Assembly (NCBI RefSeq): GCF_026341815.1 | Contig: NZ_JAPENX010000003.1 | Span: 333,443 to 397,442 of the forward strand | From: Streptomyces sp. NBC_00572 | GTDB taxonomy: Bacteria; Actinomycetota; Actinomycetes; Streptomycetales; Streptomycetaceae | Direction of reading: 5' to 3' | Length of the DNA stretch: 64,000 nt | In this document: one piece after another, positions 1 through 8,651 of the stretch | How positions within the stretch are numbered: position 1 is the first letter of the stretch | Layout: each line of letters starts with the position of its first letter | The notes under the pieces: generated by a model | What the model saw: the letters and a program-made list of their open reading frames with translations, nothing else | Databases searched by the model: none | Told to the model about the DNA's origin: nothing | Made by a program: the position numbers and the translations under genes

Positions 1-115
1 CGCCGTCCACGGCCTTGCGGCCGTCCGCGACGGGGATCTGGTAGAGGTACGGCGGCTGGGCGGTGGCGTCGGCGAAGGCCTGGGCGGCGGGTTCGAGAGT
101 CGGTGTGTTCGGCAT
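1..115 (-). CDS. Alpha/beta hydrolase (esterase), N-terminal part, cut by window edge
   Basis: Only the first 38 codons are present; the gene runs off the left edge. The ATG at 115 has an AAGGAGA ribosome binding site seven bases upstream. The visible peptide contains PPYLYQIPVADGRKAV, which aligns with PPYLHELEPGAARQAL in the N-terminus of the HSL-type esterase at 7539-8525, so it is probably a paralogue of that protein. It lies 35 bp after the secreted hydrolase at 151-978 and is the last visible gene of the minus-strand operon that begins at 4317. No catalytic residue is in view, so the enzymatic call rests on the paralogue alone. Confidence 0.6.
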   Translation of the reverse strand, partial: MPNTPTLEPAAQAFADATAQPPYLYQIPVADGRKAVDG

Positions 116-150
116 GAGGGTTCTCCTTCGTAGGACGTACGGGTGGGTGC

Positions 151-978
151 TCAGCGGATGGCGCGCGCGGCGTCGAAAATCACGTCGGTGACCACCGCCG
201 GGCGGGAGACGGCCACGGCGTGCGACGCGTCCACCTCGGTGGTGCGGGAGCCGGCGCGCCGGGCCATCCATCGCTCGGCTGCCGGCGGGATGTTCTTGTC
301 GGCGGTGGCGATGAGCGCCCAGGACGGGATCGTCTTCCACGCCGCTTCCCCGGCCTTCTCCTCCAGCGCGGAGGTGGCGACCGGGCGCTGGGTGGCAGCC
401 ATGACCGCCGCGTCGGCGGCGGGGACGTCGGCGGCGAACTGACGGTGGTACTTGGCCTGGTCGATGACGAGTTCGGTGCCGGTGCCACCGCCGGGCAGCG
501 GGTACGACTGCGGGTTCACCGTCTCGCCGAGGGTGGAGCCGGGGAACTTGGCGGCCAGCTGGGCCGCGCTCTCGCCCTTGTCGGGGGTGAACGCGGCGAT
601 GTAGACGAGGGCCTTCACGCGGCTGTCGCCCACGGCGGCACCGCTGATGACAGCGCCACCGTAGGAGTGGCCGACCAGGACGACGGAGCCGTCGACGCCG
701 GCCAGCACGCCGCGGAGGTAGGCCGTGTCGTCGGCGAGACCGCGCAGCGGGTTGGCGGTGGCGACGACGGGGTAGCCCGCACGGCGCAGACGCTTGATCG
801 TGCCGCTCCAGCTGGATGCGTCGGCGAACGCCCCGTGGACCAGGACGATGGTGGGCTTGGGCGCGTGCCGGTCGGTGCCTGCGGCAGGCGAGCTGGCCGT
901 GGGTGCGGCGCCGATCAGGGTGGCCAGTGTCGCGGGCAGGGCGAGGGCGAGCGTGAGGGTGCGCTTCGTGGGAAGCAT
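151..978 (-). CDS. Secreted alpha/beta-fold hydrolase
   Basis: A 275-residue protein of the alpha/beta-hydrolase superfamily, in the branch resembling plant salicylate/methyl-ester esterases. The first ~35 residues (basic start, hydrophobic LALALPATLATLIG core, then small residues) look like a Sec signal peptide, so it is probably exported. The oxyanion region is IVLVHGAFADASSW, the nucleophile elbow is GHSYGG, and a late histidine follows DASH near the C-terminus. The ATG at 978 is chosen because AAGGAA precedes it; a longer open frame upstream lacks such a site. It is 55 bp downstream of the flavoprotein gene and is part of the same operon. The substrate is unknown. Confidence 0.85.
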   Translation of the reverse strand: MLPTKRTLTLALALPATLATLIGAAPTASSPAAGTDRHAPKPTIVLVHGAFADASSWSGTIKRLRRAGYPVVATANPLRGLADDTAYLRGVLAGVDGSVVLVGHSYGGAVISGAAVGDSRVKALVYIAAFTPDKGESAAQLAAKFPGSTLGETVNPQSYPLPGGGTGTELVIDQAKYHRQFAADVPAADAAVMAATQRPVATSALEEKAGEAAWKTIPSWALIATADKNIPPAAERWMARRAGSRTTEVDASHAVAVSRPAVVTDVIFDAARAIR

Positions 979-1033
979 GTGCGGTTCCTTGTCGGGTGCT
1001 TGGGTGGGCGCGGAGGGACGGGCGGCGGTCGCC

Positions 1034-2461
1034 TCAGAGGCCGTACGCCTCAAGGAGGCGCAGCCAGACCTCGCTGACCGTCGGGAAGGCGGGAACGGCG
1101 TGCCACAGACGCTTGAGCGGGACTTCTCCCACGATGGCGACGGTGGCCGTGTGGATGAGTTCGGTCGCCATCGGGCCGGTGAGCGTGCAGCCGACGACGA
1201 CTCCCCGCGTCTCGTCGACGACGAGCTTGGCGTGACCGCGGTAGTCGTCGGCGTACAGCGCGGCTCCCGCGACGTCGTCGATGCGGTACTCCACCGCGCG
1301 TACCGCGATACCCGCTTCGCGTGCGGCGCGTTCGGTGAGACCGACGCTCGCGATCTCGGGATGGGTGAACACGGCCTGCGGGACGGCGACGTGGTCGGCC
1401 TCCGCGTTCCAGGCCATCCGACCGCCGGTGCCGGCCGGATGACCCACGGCCCGCTCGGCGATCGCCGCGGCACAGGCGCGGGCCTGATACTTGGCCATGT
1501 GGGTCAGCGGCGCCCGGTGGTTCACGTCGCCGACGGCGTAGAGCCAGTCCCCGTCGAGGACGGTGACGCGGCAGGTGTCGTCGACCGGGAGCCAGCCACC
1601 GGCCGGCAGGCCGACGGTCTCCAGACCGAGGTCCGCAGTACGCGGGCGACGGCCGACCGCGGCAAGCACCTCGTCGCACACGAGGGTGGCGCCGTCGTCG
1701 GTCTCCACGGTCACGGCGAGGGTGGTCTCGTCACGAGCGACCCGGGTCGCCGAAACCCCGAAACGGATCGTGACGCCCAAACCAATCAGACCGCGGGTCA
1801 CCTCTTCGCCGGCGCACGGCTCCCAGCCGGTCAGCAGGGCCTGGTCGCGGACGAGCAGGGTGACGGAGGAGCCGAGCGAGCGCCACGCGGTGGCCATCTC
1901 GCAGGCCACCACTCCCCCGCCGATCACGACGAGTCGCTCGGGCACCACATCGGCCGTGGTCGCCTGCCGGTTGGTCCACACACCGATCCGGTCGACCCCT
2001 TCGACCGGCGGCAGCACGGGTGCCGTGCCGGGGCTGAGGACGACCGCGAGCCGCGCCCGCAAGGTACGGACCGCGCCGTCGGCCCCGGTCACCTCCACGC
2101 GGCGTTCCCCGGCGAGCCGCCCGTGCCCTCGTACGAGAGGTATGCCGGCGCCGCTCAGCCAGTCGGCCTGACCGGTGTCGTCACCGCGGCCGGTGAACCG
2201 GTCGCGGCGGGCCAGGACGTGCGCCGGATCGAGCGCCCCGGTCACCGCCTGCCGTGCCCCGTCGACCGACTGTGCGGCCTCCCTGGCCGCACCGGGACGC
2301 AGCAGGGCCTTGCTCGGCACGCATGCCCGGTAGGAACACTCGCCGCCGACCATCTCGGCCTCGACGACGACGGCGGTCAGCCCCGACCGGACGACCCGGT
2401 CGGCGGCGACTTCTCCGCCCGGCCCGCCGCCGACCACGACGACGTCGTACGTGTCCTCCAT
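1034..2461 (-). CDS. Class-I pyridine nucleotide-disulphide oxidoreductase family flavoprotein
   Basis: A 475-residue FAD/NAD(P) enzyme of the mercuric reductase/dihydrolipoamide dehydrogenase family. It has an N-terminal dinucleotide fold (VVVVGGGPGG, residues 7-16), a redox pair C42/C47 in GGECSYRACVPSK, a second NAD(P)-binding motif (VVIGGGVVACEMA) in the middle, and a C-terminal dimerisation domain. The usual HPT-x-SE active-site motif near the C-terminus reads AFPTVSE, so the partner histidine is missing and classical disulphide reduction is uncertain. Its ATG overlaps the Dps stop codon by one base (TGATG), indicating translational coupling. It may transfer electrons in the same stress response as Dps and DoxX. 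Confidence 0.88.
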   Translation of the reverse strand: MEDTYDVVVVGGGPGGEVAADRVVRSGLTAVVVEAEMVGGECSYRACVPSKALLRPGAAREAAQSVDGARQAVTGALDPAHVLARRDRFTGRGDDTGQADWLSGAGIPLVRGHGRLAGERRVEVTGADGAVRTLRARLAVVLSPGTAPVLPPVEGVDRIGVWTNRQATTADVVPERLVVIGGGVVACEMATAWRSLGSSVTLLVRDQALLTGWEPCAGEEVTRGLIGLGVTIRFGVSATRVARDETTLAVTVETDDGATLVCDEVLAAVGRRPRTADLGLETVGLPAGGWLPVDDTCRVTVLDGDWLYAVGDVNHRAPLTHMAKYQARACAAAIAERAVGHPAGTGGRMAWNAEADHVAVPQAVFTHPEIASVGLTERAAREAGIAVRAVEYRIDDVAGAALYADDYRGHAKLVVDETRGVVVGCTLTGPMATELIHTATVAIVGEVPLKRLWHAVPAFPTVSEVWLRLLEAYGL

Positions 2462-3045
2462 CAGCCGCGCACCAAGGGTGTGTCCACGAGGTGTTCGGCC
2501 AGGAACCACACCTGCGCCTCGCCGGTGCGGATGACGTCGGAGATGAGCAGGTCGGTGCTGCCCTCGTCGCCCTCTGCCGAGATCCGGGCGGCGGCGTCCC
2601 GCGCGTCGATCAGGATCCGCTCGTGCGCGTCGAGGAGCCGCGACAGCATGACGGGGACCGGCTCCACGCCGTCTGGCGGTCGGGGAATCGCGGTCAGTTC
2701 CGCGACGTGGCGCGGGTCTCCTACCGCGACGCCGCCGAGGCTCTGAATCCGCTCGGCCAGCGCATCCACGATGGCCAGTTGGGCCTCCGCGTGCTTGTCC
2801 AGCATGAGGTGGAGCGAGTAGAAGGTCGCCCCGCGCATGAGCCAGTGGTGCTTCTTGTAGAGGGAGTACAGGATCTGCGTGTCGGCGAGTACGCGGTTCA
2901 GCCGCTGGCACGCGTACATGCGGGTGTCGTGGCCGAGGCCGATCGGCAGCTGCTTGAGCGTGCCGAACGTCTGGGTCTCGGCGCCCTTCTGGTGCAGCAG
3001 CGGCTGGCCGCCGCCGCGCGGGGGTGCGGTGGTCGTGGTTTCCAT
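2461..3045 (-). CDS. Dps-family ferritin-like DNA-protection protein
   Basis: A 194-residue Dps protein: a cytoplasmic dodecameric iron-storage cage that oxidises Fe(II) and protects DNA. The ferroxidase-site pattern is visible as KKHHWLMRGATFYSLH, followed by LDKHAE and DALAERI, which supply the conserved His, Asp and Glu ligands. The N-terminal ~20 residues are flexible and poor in charge. An AGGAG site precedes the ATG at 3045. It is one base overlapped with the flavoprotein gene downstream and 82 bp after DoxX. Streptomyces usually carry several Dps paralogues, so no specific symbol is given. Confidence 0.9.
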   Translation of the reverse strand: METTTTAPPRGGGQPLLHQKGAETQTFGTLKQLPIGLGHDTRMYACQRLNRVLADTQILYSLYKKHHWLMRGATFYSLHLMLDKHAEAQLAIVDALAERIQSLGGVAVGDPRHVAELTAIPRPPDGVEPVPVMLSRLLDAHERILIDARDAAARISAEGDEGSTDLLISDVIRTGEAQVWFLAEHLVDTPLVRG

Positions 3046-3127
3046 CGAGTTCTCCTGGAAGGTGGGAGGGCCCGGCCGTCCGGTCGGGGGGCGCGGAGCG
3101 GCCGGACCCGGTCTGTGTGGCTCGCGG

Positions 3128-3649
3128 TCAGCGCTCGCCGCGGGCGGCGCTCTGCGGCGCCGCCGGGGCTGCCCGGTGCAGTACGAGCCGGGTGAGGAGC
3201 CCGCTGCCGACACCGGCCACGAGCGCGAGGGCCGCCCACCACAGCGGGTACGGCGTGAGGCCGAGGGTCGCGTCGAGGGACCAGGCGCCGGGTCCGGTGG
3301 CGGCGAGTGCGGCGGCGGTGCCGATGAGGACGAGCGGGTACTCGTACCCGTCGTTCTGCACCCAGAGGCCGTCGTGTCGTTTCACGGTGAGGGCGACAGT
3401 CATGACCCCGATGGTCCCGGTGGCGGCGAGCGGGGTCAGGAGGCCGGCGGCGAGCAGCAGACCCGATCCGATCTGGCCACCGCCCGCCGCCAGTGCGGTG
3501 AGGGCTCCGCCGCGGAACCCGTCGGCGCGGAACTCCTCCGTGCCGCCTTCGAGTCCCCTGCCGCCGAGGTGTGAGCTGATCTTCTGCACCCCGTGGCCGG
3601 CGACGAGCAGGCCCACCAGCAGACGCAGGATCAGAATGCCGGTGTCCAA
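3128..3649 (-). CDS. DoxX family membrane protein
   Basis: A 173-residue integral membrane protein with four predicted hydrophobic helices (LILRLLVGLLVAGHG, LLLAAGLLTPLAATG, YPLVLIGTAAALAA, WWAALALVAGVGSGL). DoxX proteins form membrane-associated oxidoreductase complexes involved in thiol and oxidative stress in other actinobacteria. I place the start at a TTG (LDTGILILRLL) because homologues start with the same sequence and it lies just six bases after the stop of the preceding gene; the ribosome binding site is weak, so initiation may depend on coupling. An upstream open frame extending to 3958 overlaps the isochorismatase gene and is rejected. Confidence 0.8.
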   Translation of the reverse strand: MDTGILILRLLVGLLVAGHGVQKISSHLGGRGLEGGTEEFRADGFRGGALTALAAGGGQIGSGLLLAAGLLTPLAATGTIGVMTVALTVKRHDGLWVQNDGYEYPLVLIGTAAALAATGPGAWSLDATLGLTPYPLWWAALALVAGVGSGLLTRLVLHRAAPAAPQSAARGER

Positions 3650-3654
3650 GGAGG

Positions 3655-4317
3655 TCAGCCGGCCGCGTGCGCGCCGATGACGCTCTGCGCGTACACGACA
3701 CCCAGGCCGTAAGCGCCCGCGTGGGCCTTGACGATCTCCATGACCGCGCCGTACGACTCCTGGCGCGCCCAGTCGCGCTGCAGCTCCAGGAGCACCTGCA
3801 CCCAGGTCACCGGCACCGCGCCGGCGGCGATCATCCGCTGGAGCGCGTGCTCGTGGGCGGCCGGGCTGACGCCGCCGGAGGCGTCGGAGACCACGTACAC
3901 CTCGTATCCCTGCTCCAGCGCGGAGAGAGCGGGCAGCACCAGGCAGACCTCGGTCCACAGGCCGGAGAGGATGATCTTCTTGCGCCCGGTCGCCTTGACC
4001 GCCGCCACGAGCGCCTCGTCCTCCCAGGCGTTCATCGTCGTGCGGTCGATGACCTCGTTCTTGGGGAACACCTCGGCGAGCTGCGGCAGCAGGGGCCCGG
4101 AGAACGACTCGGCGGCGACCGTGGTCAGGACGGCGGGCACGTCGAATGCCTGAGCCGCCTTGGCAAGACCCACGGTGCTGTTGATGATCGCGGCGCGGTC
4201 GCCGCTCCCGGTGCCGAAGAACATCTGCGGCTGGTGGTCCACGAAGAGCATGACGGCGTTGTCAGGGGTAAGGAGGTCCGCGCTCGGGGCGGCCTGCACC
4301 TTGGTGATGTCGAACAT
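3655..4317 (-). CDS. Isochorismatase-family cysteine hydrolase (YcaC-like)
   Basis: A 220-residue member of the isochorismatase/nicotinamidase superfamily. Asp27 (VDHQ), Cys125 (GLWTEVC) and a candidate Lys86 supply the usual catalytic triad; MFFGTGSGDR and the overall length match YcaC-type hydrolases, whose true substrates are mostly unknown. A strong site (AAAGGA) precedes the ATG at 4317. It is the first gene of the minus-strand operon continuing through DoxX, Dps, the flavoprotein and two hydrolases, and it is divergent from the LAL regulator at 4606, which is the obvious candidate activator. Confidence 0.87.
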   Translation of the reverse strand: MFDITKVQAAPSADLLTPDNAVMLFVDHQPQMFFGTGSGDRAAIINSTVGLAKAAQAFDVPAVLTTVAAESFSGPLLPQLAEVFPKNEVIDRTTMNAWEDEALVAAVKATGRKKIILSGLWTEVCLVLPALSALEQGYEVYVVSDASGGVSPAAHEHALQRMIAAGAVPVTWVQVLLELQRDWARQESYGAVMEIVKAHAGAYGLGVVYAQSVIGAHAAG

Positions 4318-4605
4318 GAGGGGTCCTTTCGGAGCAGTCGGTACCGTGCCGTCCGCGTTTCGCGGCTCGGCACACCCGAAAACTACGAGCGGCCCGACCG
4401 ACCGACTTTTCTCCCCGTGCCCAGGAGTTGGCACGACAGCGCACTACTGCCCGGTCGGTACGGGGTACAGCCGGTGCACTCACGCGAAGTCGACGCCCTG
4501 CTCGCCCTCGCAGCCAGTGGGGCGGGTCGGCCGAAATTACCTGCCTTATGACAGCATCCGCGTAGGGGCGGTCACCAGCCGCCTCGCGCGGGGAGTCGGA
4601 GTGCG
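4318..4605. promoter_or_regulatory. Divergent promoter region between isochorismatase-like operon and LAL regulator
   Basis: This 288-bp stretch separates two divergently transcribed units and must hold both promoters. It contains no convincing gene. No unambiguous operator palindrome was recognised by eye; the region 4490-4560 is relatively A/T-richer near the regulator start. Confidence 0.5.
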
Positions 4606-7488
4606 ATGACGGAGTACGAGGCGGGACGCGCGGCTGTGCCGATCGGCCGTGAGGAGGAGATGGACCGGATCCTGCGGTGCCTGGACGTGCGCTCCGGTCC
4701 GCAGGGTCTGCTCGTGCTCGGGGAGACCGGCAGCGGCAGGTCCCGGATGCTGAGGTTCGCCGAGGAGACGGCTGCGGCACGGGGGGCCCTGGTTCTTTCG
4801 GTGCGGGGCTGGGGCGGGGAGCGGCCGACCCCCTTCGCCTCCCTGCACCAGCTGCTTCTGCCGGTGCAGGACGTCCCGGACACCGTTGCGGAGGACTGGC
4901 GGCAAGTGCTCCGTTCCGTCGTGGACCGGGGTGCGGGAGCCGGGCCGGAGGAACGGCGTACGCTCTGTGCCGCCACGCTCGCGCTCATGACCCGCCTCGC
5001 CCGGTCGAGCCAGGTGATGGTGGCGGTGGACGACGCCGAGGACTGCGACGACGCCTCCTTGGAGGTCCTGCTCTCCGTATGGCGGCGGCTCACGGATCAG
5101 ACGGTGACCATGCTGTTCACCGCACGTGGCGAAGCTCCCCCGGCAGGAGTTCCGGCTGATCTTCCCGTCCTCAGGCTCGGGCCGTTGTCCCGCGGGGCGG
5201 CAGCCCGGCTGCTGGACGCCCAGCCCCACGCACCCCGGGGGCGGCACCGACTGGGCCTGCTTCGGCAGGCGGAGGGCAATCCCCTGGCGATCGTCGAGCT
5301 GAATCGGGCATCGGGCGTCGGTGCCGGGTCGGCCTCACTCGACTCGGAGGCGGGCCGCACCCTGCGGACCCCTCAGGTGTTCTCCGCGCGTCTGGACCTG
5401 CTCCCGGAGGACACGCAGCGTGCGTTGCTCTATGCGTCGGCCGCGCTGCGCGACGAGGGACTCCGCATCGTCATGGCCGCCCTGGGCACGGACGACCTGA
5501 CGGTGTGGGCCCCGGCGGAGGAGGCCGGCCTGATCGGCGTCGCCGACGGCAGCCTCGCGTTCGGCCATCCACTGATCCGTACGGCGGCGTTCCACCGGCA
5601 GCCCGCGAAGCTGCGGCAGCAGGCCCATCAGGACCTGGCGACGGCGGTGGGCCAGAACCCGGCCTACAGGGCCTGGCATCTGGCCGCGGCCGCGATCGGC
5701 CCCGACGAGGAGGTGGCCGATGCCCTGGAGCGGACGACCGCTGTCCACGCCCTGCGGGTCGGGGACCGTTTCGCTTCGGCGGAGGCGTTCGAGCAGGCGG
5801 CGCGGCTCAGCGGGAACGACGAGGACCGGGCCCGCCGCCTTGCCGCGGCAATGGTCGCGGTGAGCGATCTCGGGGATCCGGAATGGGTCCGCGACCTGTA
5901 CGCGGAGTTCTCCCGGGTCGCCCACGACCGGGACCTGCGGTGCGTGGCGGGCTGTGCCACGGCCGCCGCACTGTCGCTTCTCTCGTACCAGCGGGAGGCC
6001 TTCGGGCTTCTGCTGGACGTGTGGCGGCACTCTCCCCCGCATACCGCCACCACCTCCCTCGTACTCACCGCGCTCGCGGCGGCGATCGCCCACCAGTCCG
6101 GTCTGCCGGAGCACCACGAGGAGTTGCCCCGCCTGTTCGACCATGCCCGCCGGGTGGCCGGGGCCGCAGTCGACAGGGGCGACGACCGTGCCGAGCGCTG
6201 GGTGGACGCCCTGCCCGCCGGGCGTACCGATCCGGTGGCCCCGCACCCGTTCCCCAGGCTCGACGGGCCCGGAGTCCTGGCAGCCCTGGACGCCTCCGTG
6301 GCGGTAGGTCTCGATGCCGACAGCCACGGCCGCAGCCACAGAACCCCCCGCCGGGCGCACGTCCCGTCGTCCGGACCGCTCGGACCGGTCGACGGGTCGG
6401 CTGCACTGACCCGGCTGCTGGCCCATGCCTCGGTGGCCTACTACACCGACGAGTCGGAGCAGTGCGCGGAGCTGCACCGACAGGCGAGCGCGCTGCACGT
6501 CGCCCGGGGGGCCTGGGGCTCGCGGCTGTGGACTCTTCCGCATCACGTGGACACCCTCGTCGCCATGGGCCGATGGCAGGAAGCCCACACCCTGATCGAG
6601 GAAGGACGCTCGGCCGCGCTCGTCCACCCGTCGCCCCGTGTCGACATGGATCTGGAGGCACTGGAGGTGACGCTGCGAGCCCTGCGTGGCGACAGCCTTC
6701 CGGACATCCCCTTCACCGGCCGCCACTGGCGCTCCGTCAACCTCGGTGAGAACCGGGCCACTCGCGTCAGGATGCTGCGCGCCAGCGGACTTCACGCACT
6801 GGCCCTGGGGGACGCTGAGGGTGCGTTCCGTCATCTCCGGGCCCTTTTCGGGGAGGACGGAACGCCACTCGTCCGCTTCCTGTCCCCTCGCTGCATCAGT
6901 GAACTGGCCACCGCCGCACAGCGCGTCGGCCGCACGAACGAGGCAGCGCGCGTCCTCGGCGCGGTGCGGGAGTCCGTGGGCGAGCGACCGACGACCCGCA
7001 TGACGCTCCTCATGCACCACGCGGCGGCCCTCGTCGACGAGGAAGCGGATCCCGAGCACCACTTCCGACTGGCTCTGGTCAATCCCGAGGGAGACACCTG
7101 GCCGCTGGAGCGGGCACATGCCCGTCTGCACTACGCGATCTGGCTGCGCAGGCGCCGAAGGCCCCTGGAGGCCCGCGCCCAGCTGACCGCGGTCCTGGAG
7201 GTGGCGGCGCGACTCGAAGCCCGGGTCCTCGCGGACGCGGCCCGCGGTGAGCTGCGCGCGGCAGGGGTCGCCGACGCCTCCGCGTCCACCTCTGACGAGC
7301 GGCTGGCCGAGTTGACCGCCCAACAGCAGCAGATCGCGCGACTCGCCGCCCGCGGTCTGTCGAACCGTGAGATCGCCGAGCGGCTGTTTCTCTCGCCGCG
7401 TACCGTGGGCTCGCACCTCTACAACGTCTACCCCAAGCTCGGCGTCAGCAGCCGTCATCAACTCCGGGATGTCCTGCGCGACAGCTGA
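4606..7488 (+). CDS. LAL-type LuxR-family transcriptional regulator with AAA ATPase domain
   Basis: A 960-residue regulator of the large ATP-binding LuxR (LAL) family. The N-terminal AAA domain has a Walker A at residues 39-46, but it reads GETGSGRS, with arginine in place of the usual lysine, and a Walker B-like VAVDDAEDCDD near residue 145. A long helical-repeat middle region follows. The last ~60 residues are a LuxR helix-turn-helix (LTAQQQQIARLAARGLSNRE then IAERLFLSPRTVGSHL). GGAG precedes the ATG. LAL proteins usually activate neighbouring operons; here the divergent operon at 151-4317 and the esterase 50 bp downstream are the natural targets. Confidence 0.9.
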   Translation: MTEYEAGRAAVPIGREEEMDRILRCLDVRSGPQGLLVLGETGSGRSRMLRFAEETAAARGALVLSVRGWGGERPTPFASLHQLLLPVQDVPDTVAEDWRQVLRSVVDRGAGAGPEERRTLCAATLALMTRLARSSQVMVAVDDAEDCDDASLEVLLSVWRRLTDQTVTMLFTARGEAPPAGVPADLPVLRLGPLSRGAAARLLDAQPHAPRGRHRLGLLRQAEGNPLAIVELNRASGVGAGSASLDSEAGRTLRTPQVFSARLDLLPEDTQRALLYASAALRDEGLRIVMAALGTDDLTVWAPAEEAGLIGVADGSLAFGHPLIRTAAFHRQPAKLRQQAHQDLATAVGQNPAYRAWHLAAAAIGPDEEVADALERTTAVHALRVGDRFASAEAFEQAARLSGNDEDRARRLAAAMVAVSDLGDPEWVRDLYAEFSRVAHDRDLRCVAGCATAAALSLLSYQREAFGLLLDVWRHSPPHTATTSLVLTALAAAIAHQSGLPEHHEELPRLFDHARRVAGAAVDRGDDRAERWVDALPAGRTDPVAPHPFPRLDGPGVLAALDASVAVGLDADSHGRSHRTPRRAHVPSSGPLGPVDGSAALTRLLAHASVAYYTDESEQCAELHRQASALHVARGAWGSRLWTLPHHVDTLVAMGRWQEAHTLIEEGRSAALVHPSPRVDMDLEALEVTLRALRGDSLPDIPFTGRHWRSVNLGENRATRVRMLRASGLHALALGDAEGAFRHLRALFGEDGTPLVRFLSPRCISELATAAQRVGRTNEAARVLGAVRESVGERPTTRMTLLMHHAAALVDEEADPEHHFRLALVNPEGDTWPLERAHARLHYAIWLRRRRRPLEARAQLTAVLEVAARLEARVLADAARGELRAAGVADASASTSDERLAELTAQQQQIARLAARGLSNREIAERLFLSPRTVGSHLYNVYPKLGVSSRHQLRDVLRDS

Positions 7489-7538
7489 CGTGTGCAAACG
7501 ACTCACACCCTGTGGGGCCCGAGCGAGAGGCGGAACGA

Positions 7539-8525
7539 ATGCAGCCGGAGCCCGACCGGGAGGCCGACCCCGAGCAGCCGCCGCCCGCGATCCTGGATCC
7601 ACTGGTGCAGCGGCTCGTCGACGCCGCTTCGACGCCCCCGTACCTCCACGAGCTCGAACCGGGCGCCGCCCGCCAGGCGTTGCAGGAGGCTCAGGGCGAT
7701 CGGATGGACGACTTCGACGTGGAAGCCACCTTCCACGCGGCGCCCGTGGGGCCCACCGGTCTGGTGGGCTTCTGGGTCGTGCGGCCGACCGAGGTCACGG
7801 GCCGGCTCCCCACCCTGCTCTACGTCCACGGGGGCCGCTGGATGCTGGGCGACGGGCATACGCACGCCTGGCTCATCAGTGAGCTGGTGCGCGAAGCCGG
7901 TGTCGCGGCCGTCGTTCCCGAGTACAGCCGCACGCCCGAGAGCCGCTATCCGGTCGCCCTCGAAGAGTGTTACGACCTGCTGACCTGGGCGGTAGGACAG
8001 AGCGAGTCGCTCGGGCTCGACACCGATCGGCTCGCGGTCGCCGGGGACTGCGCGGGGGCCACTCTTGCCACGGCGCTCACGCTGCTGGCGCGGGCGCGCG
8101 GGGGTCCGGAGATCCGCGCCCAACTCCTGTACTACCCCCTTACCGATGCCCGTTGCGACAGCCCGTCACAACGGCTCTTCGCCACGGGGTATCCACTCAC
8201 GCGGGAGGCCGTACAGTCATACTGGCGGCAGTACGCGGCAGATCCCCGGCAGCGGGACGAGGCGACCGCGGCCCCGCTGCGTGCGAGTACGGACGCGCTT
8301 GCGGGACTGCCGCCGGCGCTGGTCGTCACGGCGGAGGCCGACGTCGCCAGGGACGAGGCTGAGGAGTACGCGGGCCGGCTGCTCCGGGCCGGCGTCGCCG
8401 CGACCGCGGCACGGTTCCAGGGCACGGTCCACGACTTCGTGTCACTGACCGCACTGCGCAACAGCCCGTCGACGCGGGCGGCCGTACGGCTCGGCGGCCG
8501 GTTCCTCCGCGCTCGCCTGCGGTGA
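7539..8525 (+). CDS. HSL-type alpha/beta hydrolase with cysteine at the nucleophile position
   Basis: A 328-residue protein of the hormone-sensitive-lipase/acetyl-esterase branch. The oxyanion motif HGGRW, the acid in EADVARDEAEEY and the late histidine in GTVHDF are all present. The nucleophile elbow reads G-D-C-A-G: the codon at 8049-8051 is TGC, giving Cys171 where the family has serine. The enzyme may therefore be a thiol-type hydrolase, a weak esterase or inactive. The ATG at 7539 has GAGAGG upstream; an in-frame GTG at 7512 is less likely. It starts 50 bp after the LAL gene and is probably co-transcribed; a paralogue lies at 1-115. Confidence 0.85.
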   Translation: MQPEPDREADPEQPPPAILDPLVQRLVDAASTPPYLHELEPGAARQALQEAQGDRMDDFDVEATFHAAPVGPTGLVGFWVVRPTEVTGRLPTLLYVHGGRWMLGDGHTHAWLISELVREAGVAAVVPEYSRTPESRYPVALEECYDLLTWAVGQSESLGLDTDRLAVAGDCAGATLATALTLLARARGGPEIRAQLLYYPLTDARCDSPSQRLFATGYPLTREAVQSYWRQYAADPRQRDEATAAPLRASTDALAGLPPALVVTAEADVARDEAEEYAGRLLRAGVAATAARFQGTVHDFVSLTALRNSPSTRAAVRLGGRFLRARLR

Positions 8526-8651
8526 GAGCGGCCGGGGACGACAGAGCACCAGTCGGGTGACTGATGGCGACGACGGCAGATGGTTCGATACTGGATTTCC
8601 TGCTGTTCCGACGCTCTCCAGGTAGCGTCCGCACGACCATGACAAGAGGTC

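Noticed and set aside
3128..3958. A longer DoxX frame starting at 3958
   Set aside because: It would overlap half of the isochorismatase gene; the extra sequence is Arg/Gly-rich and has no family similarity.
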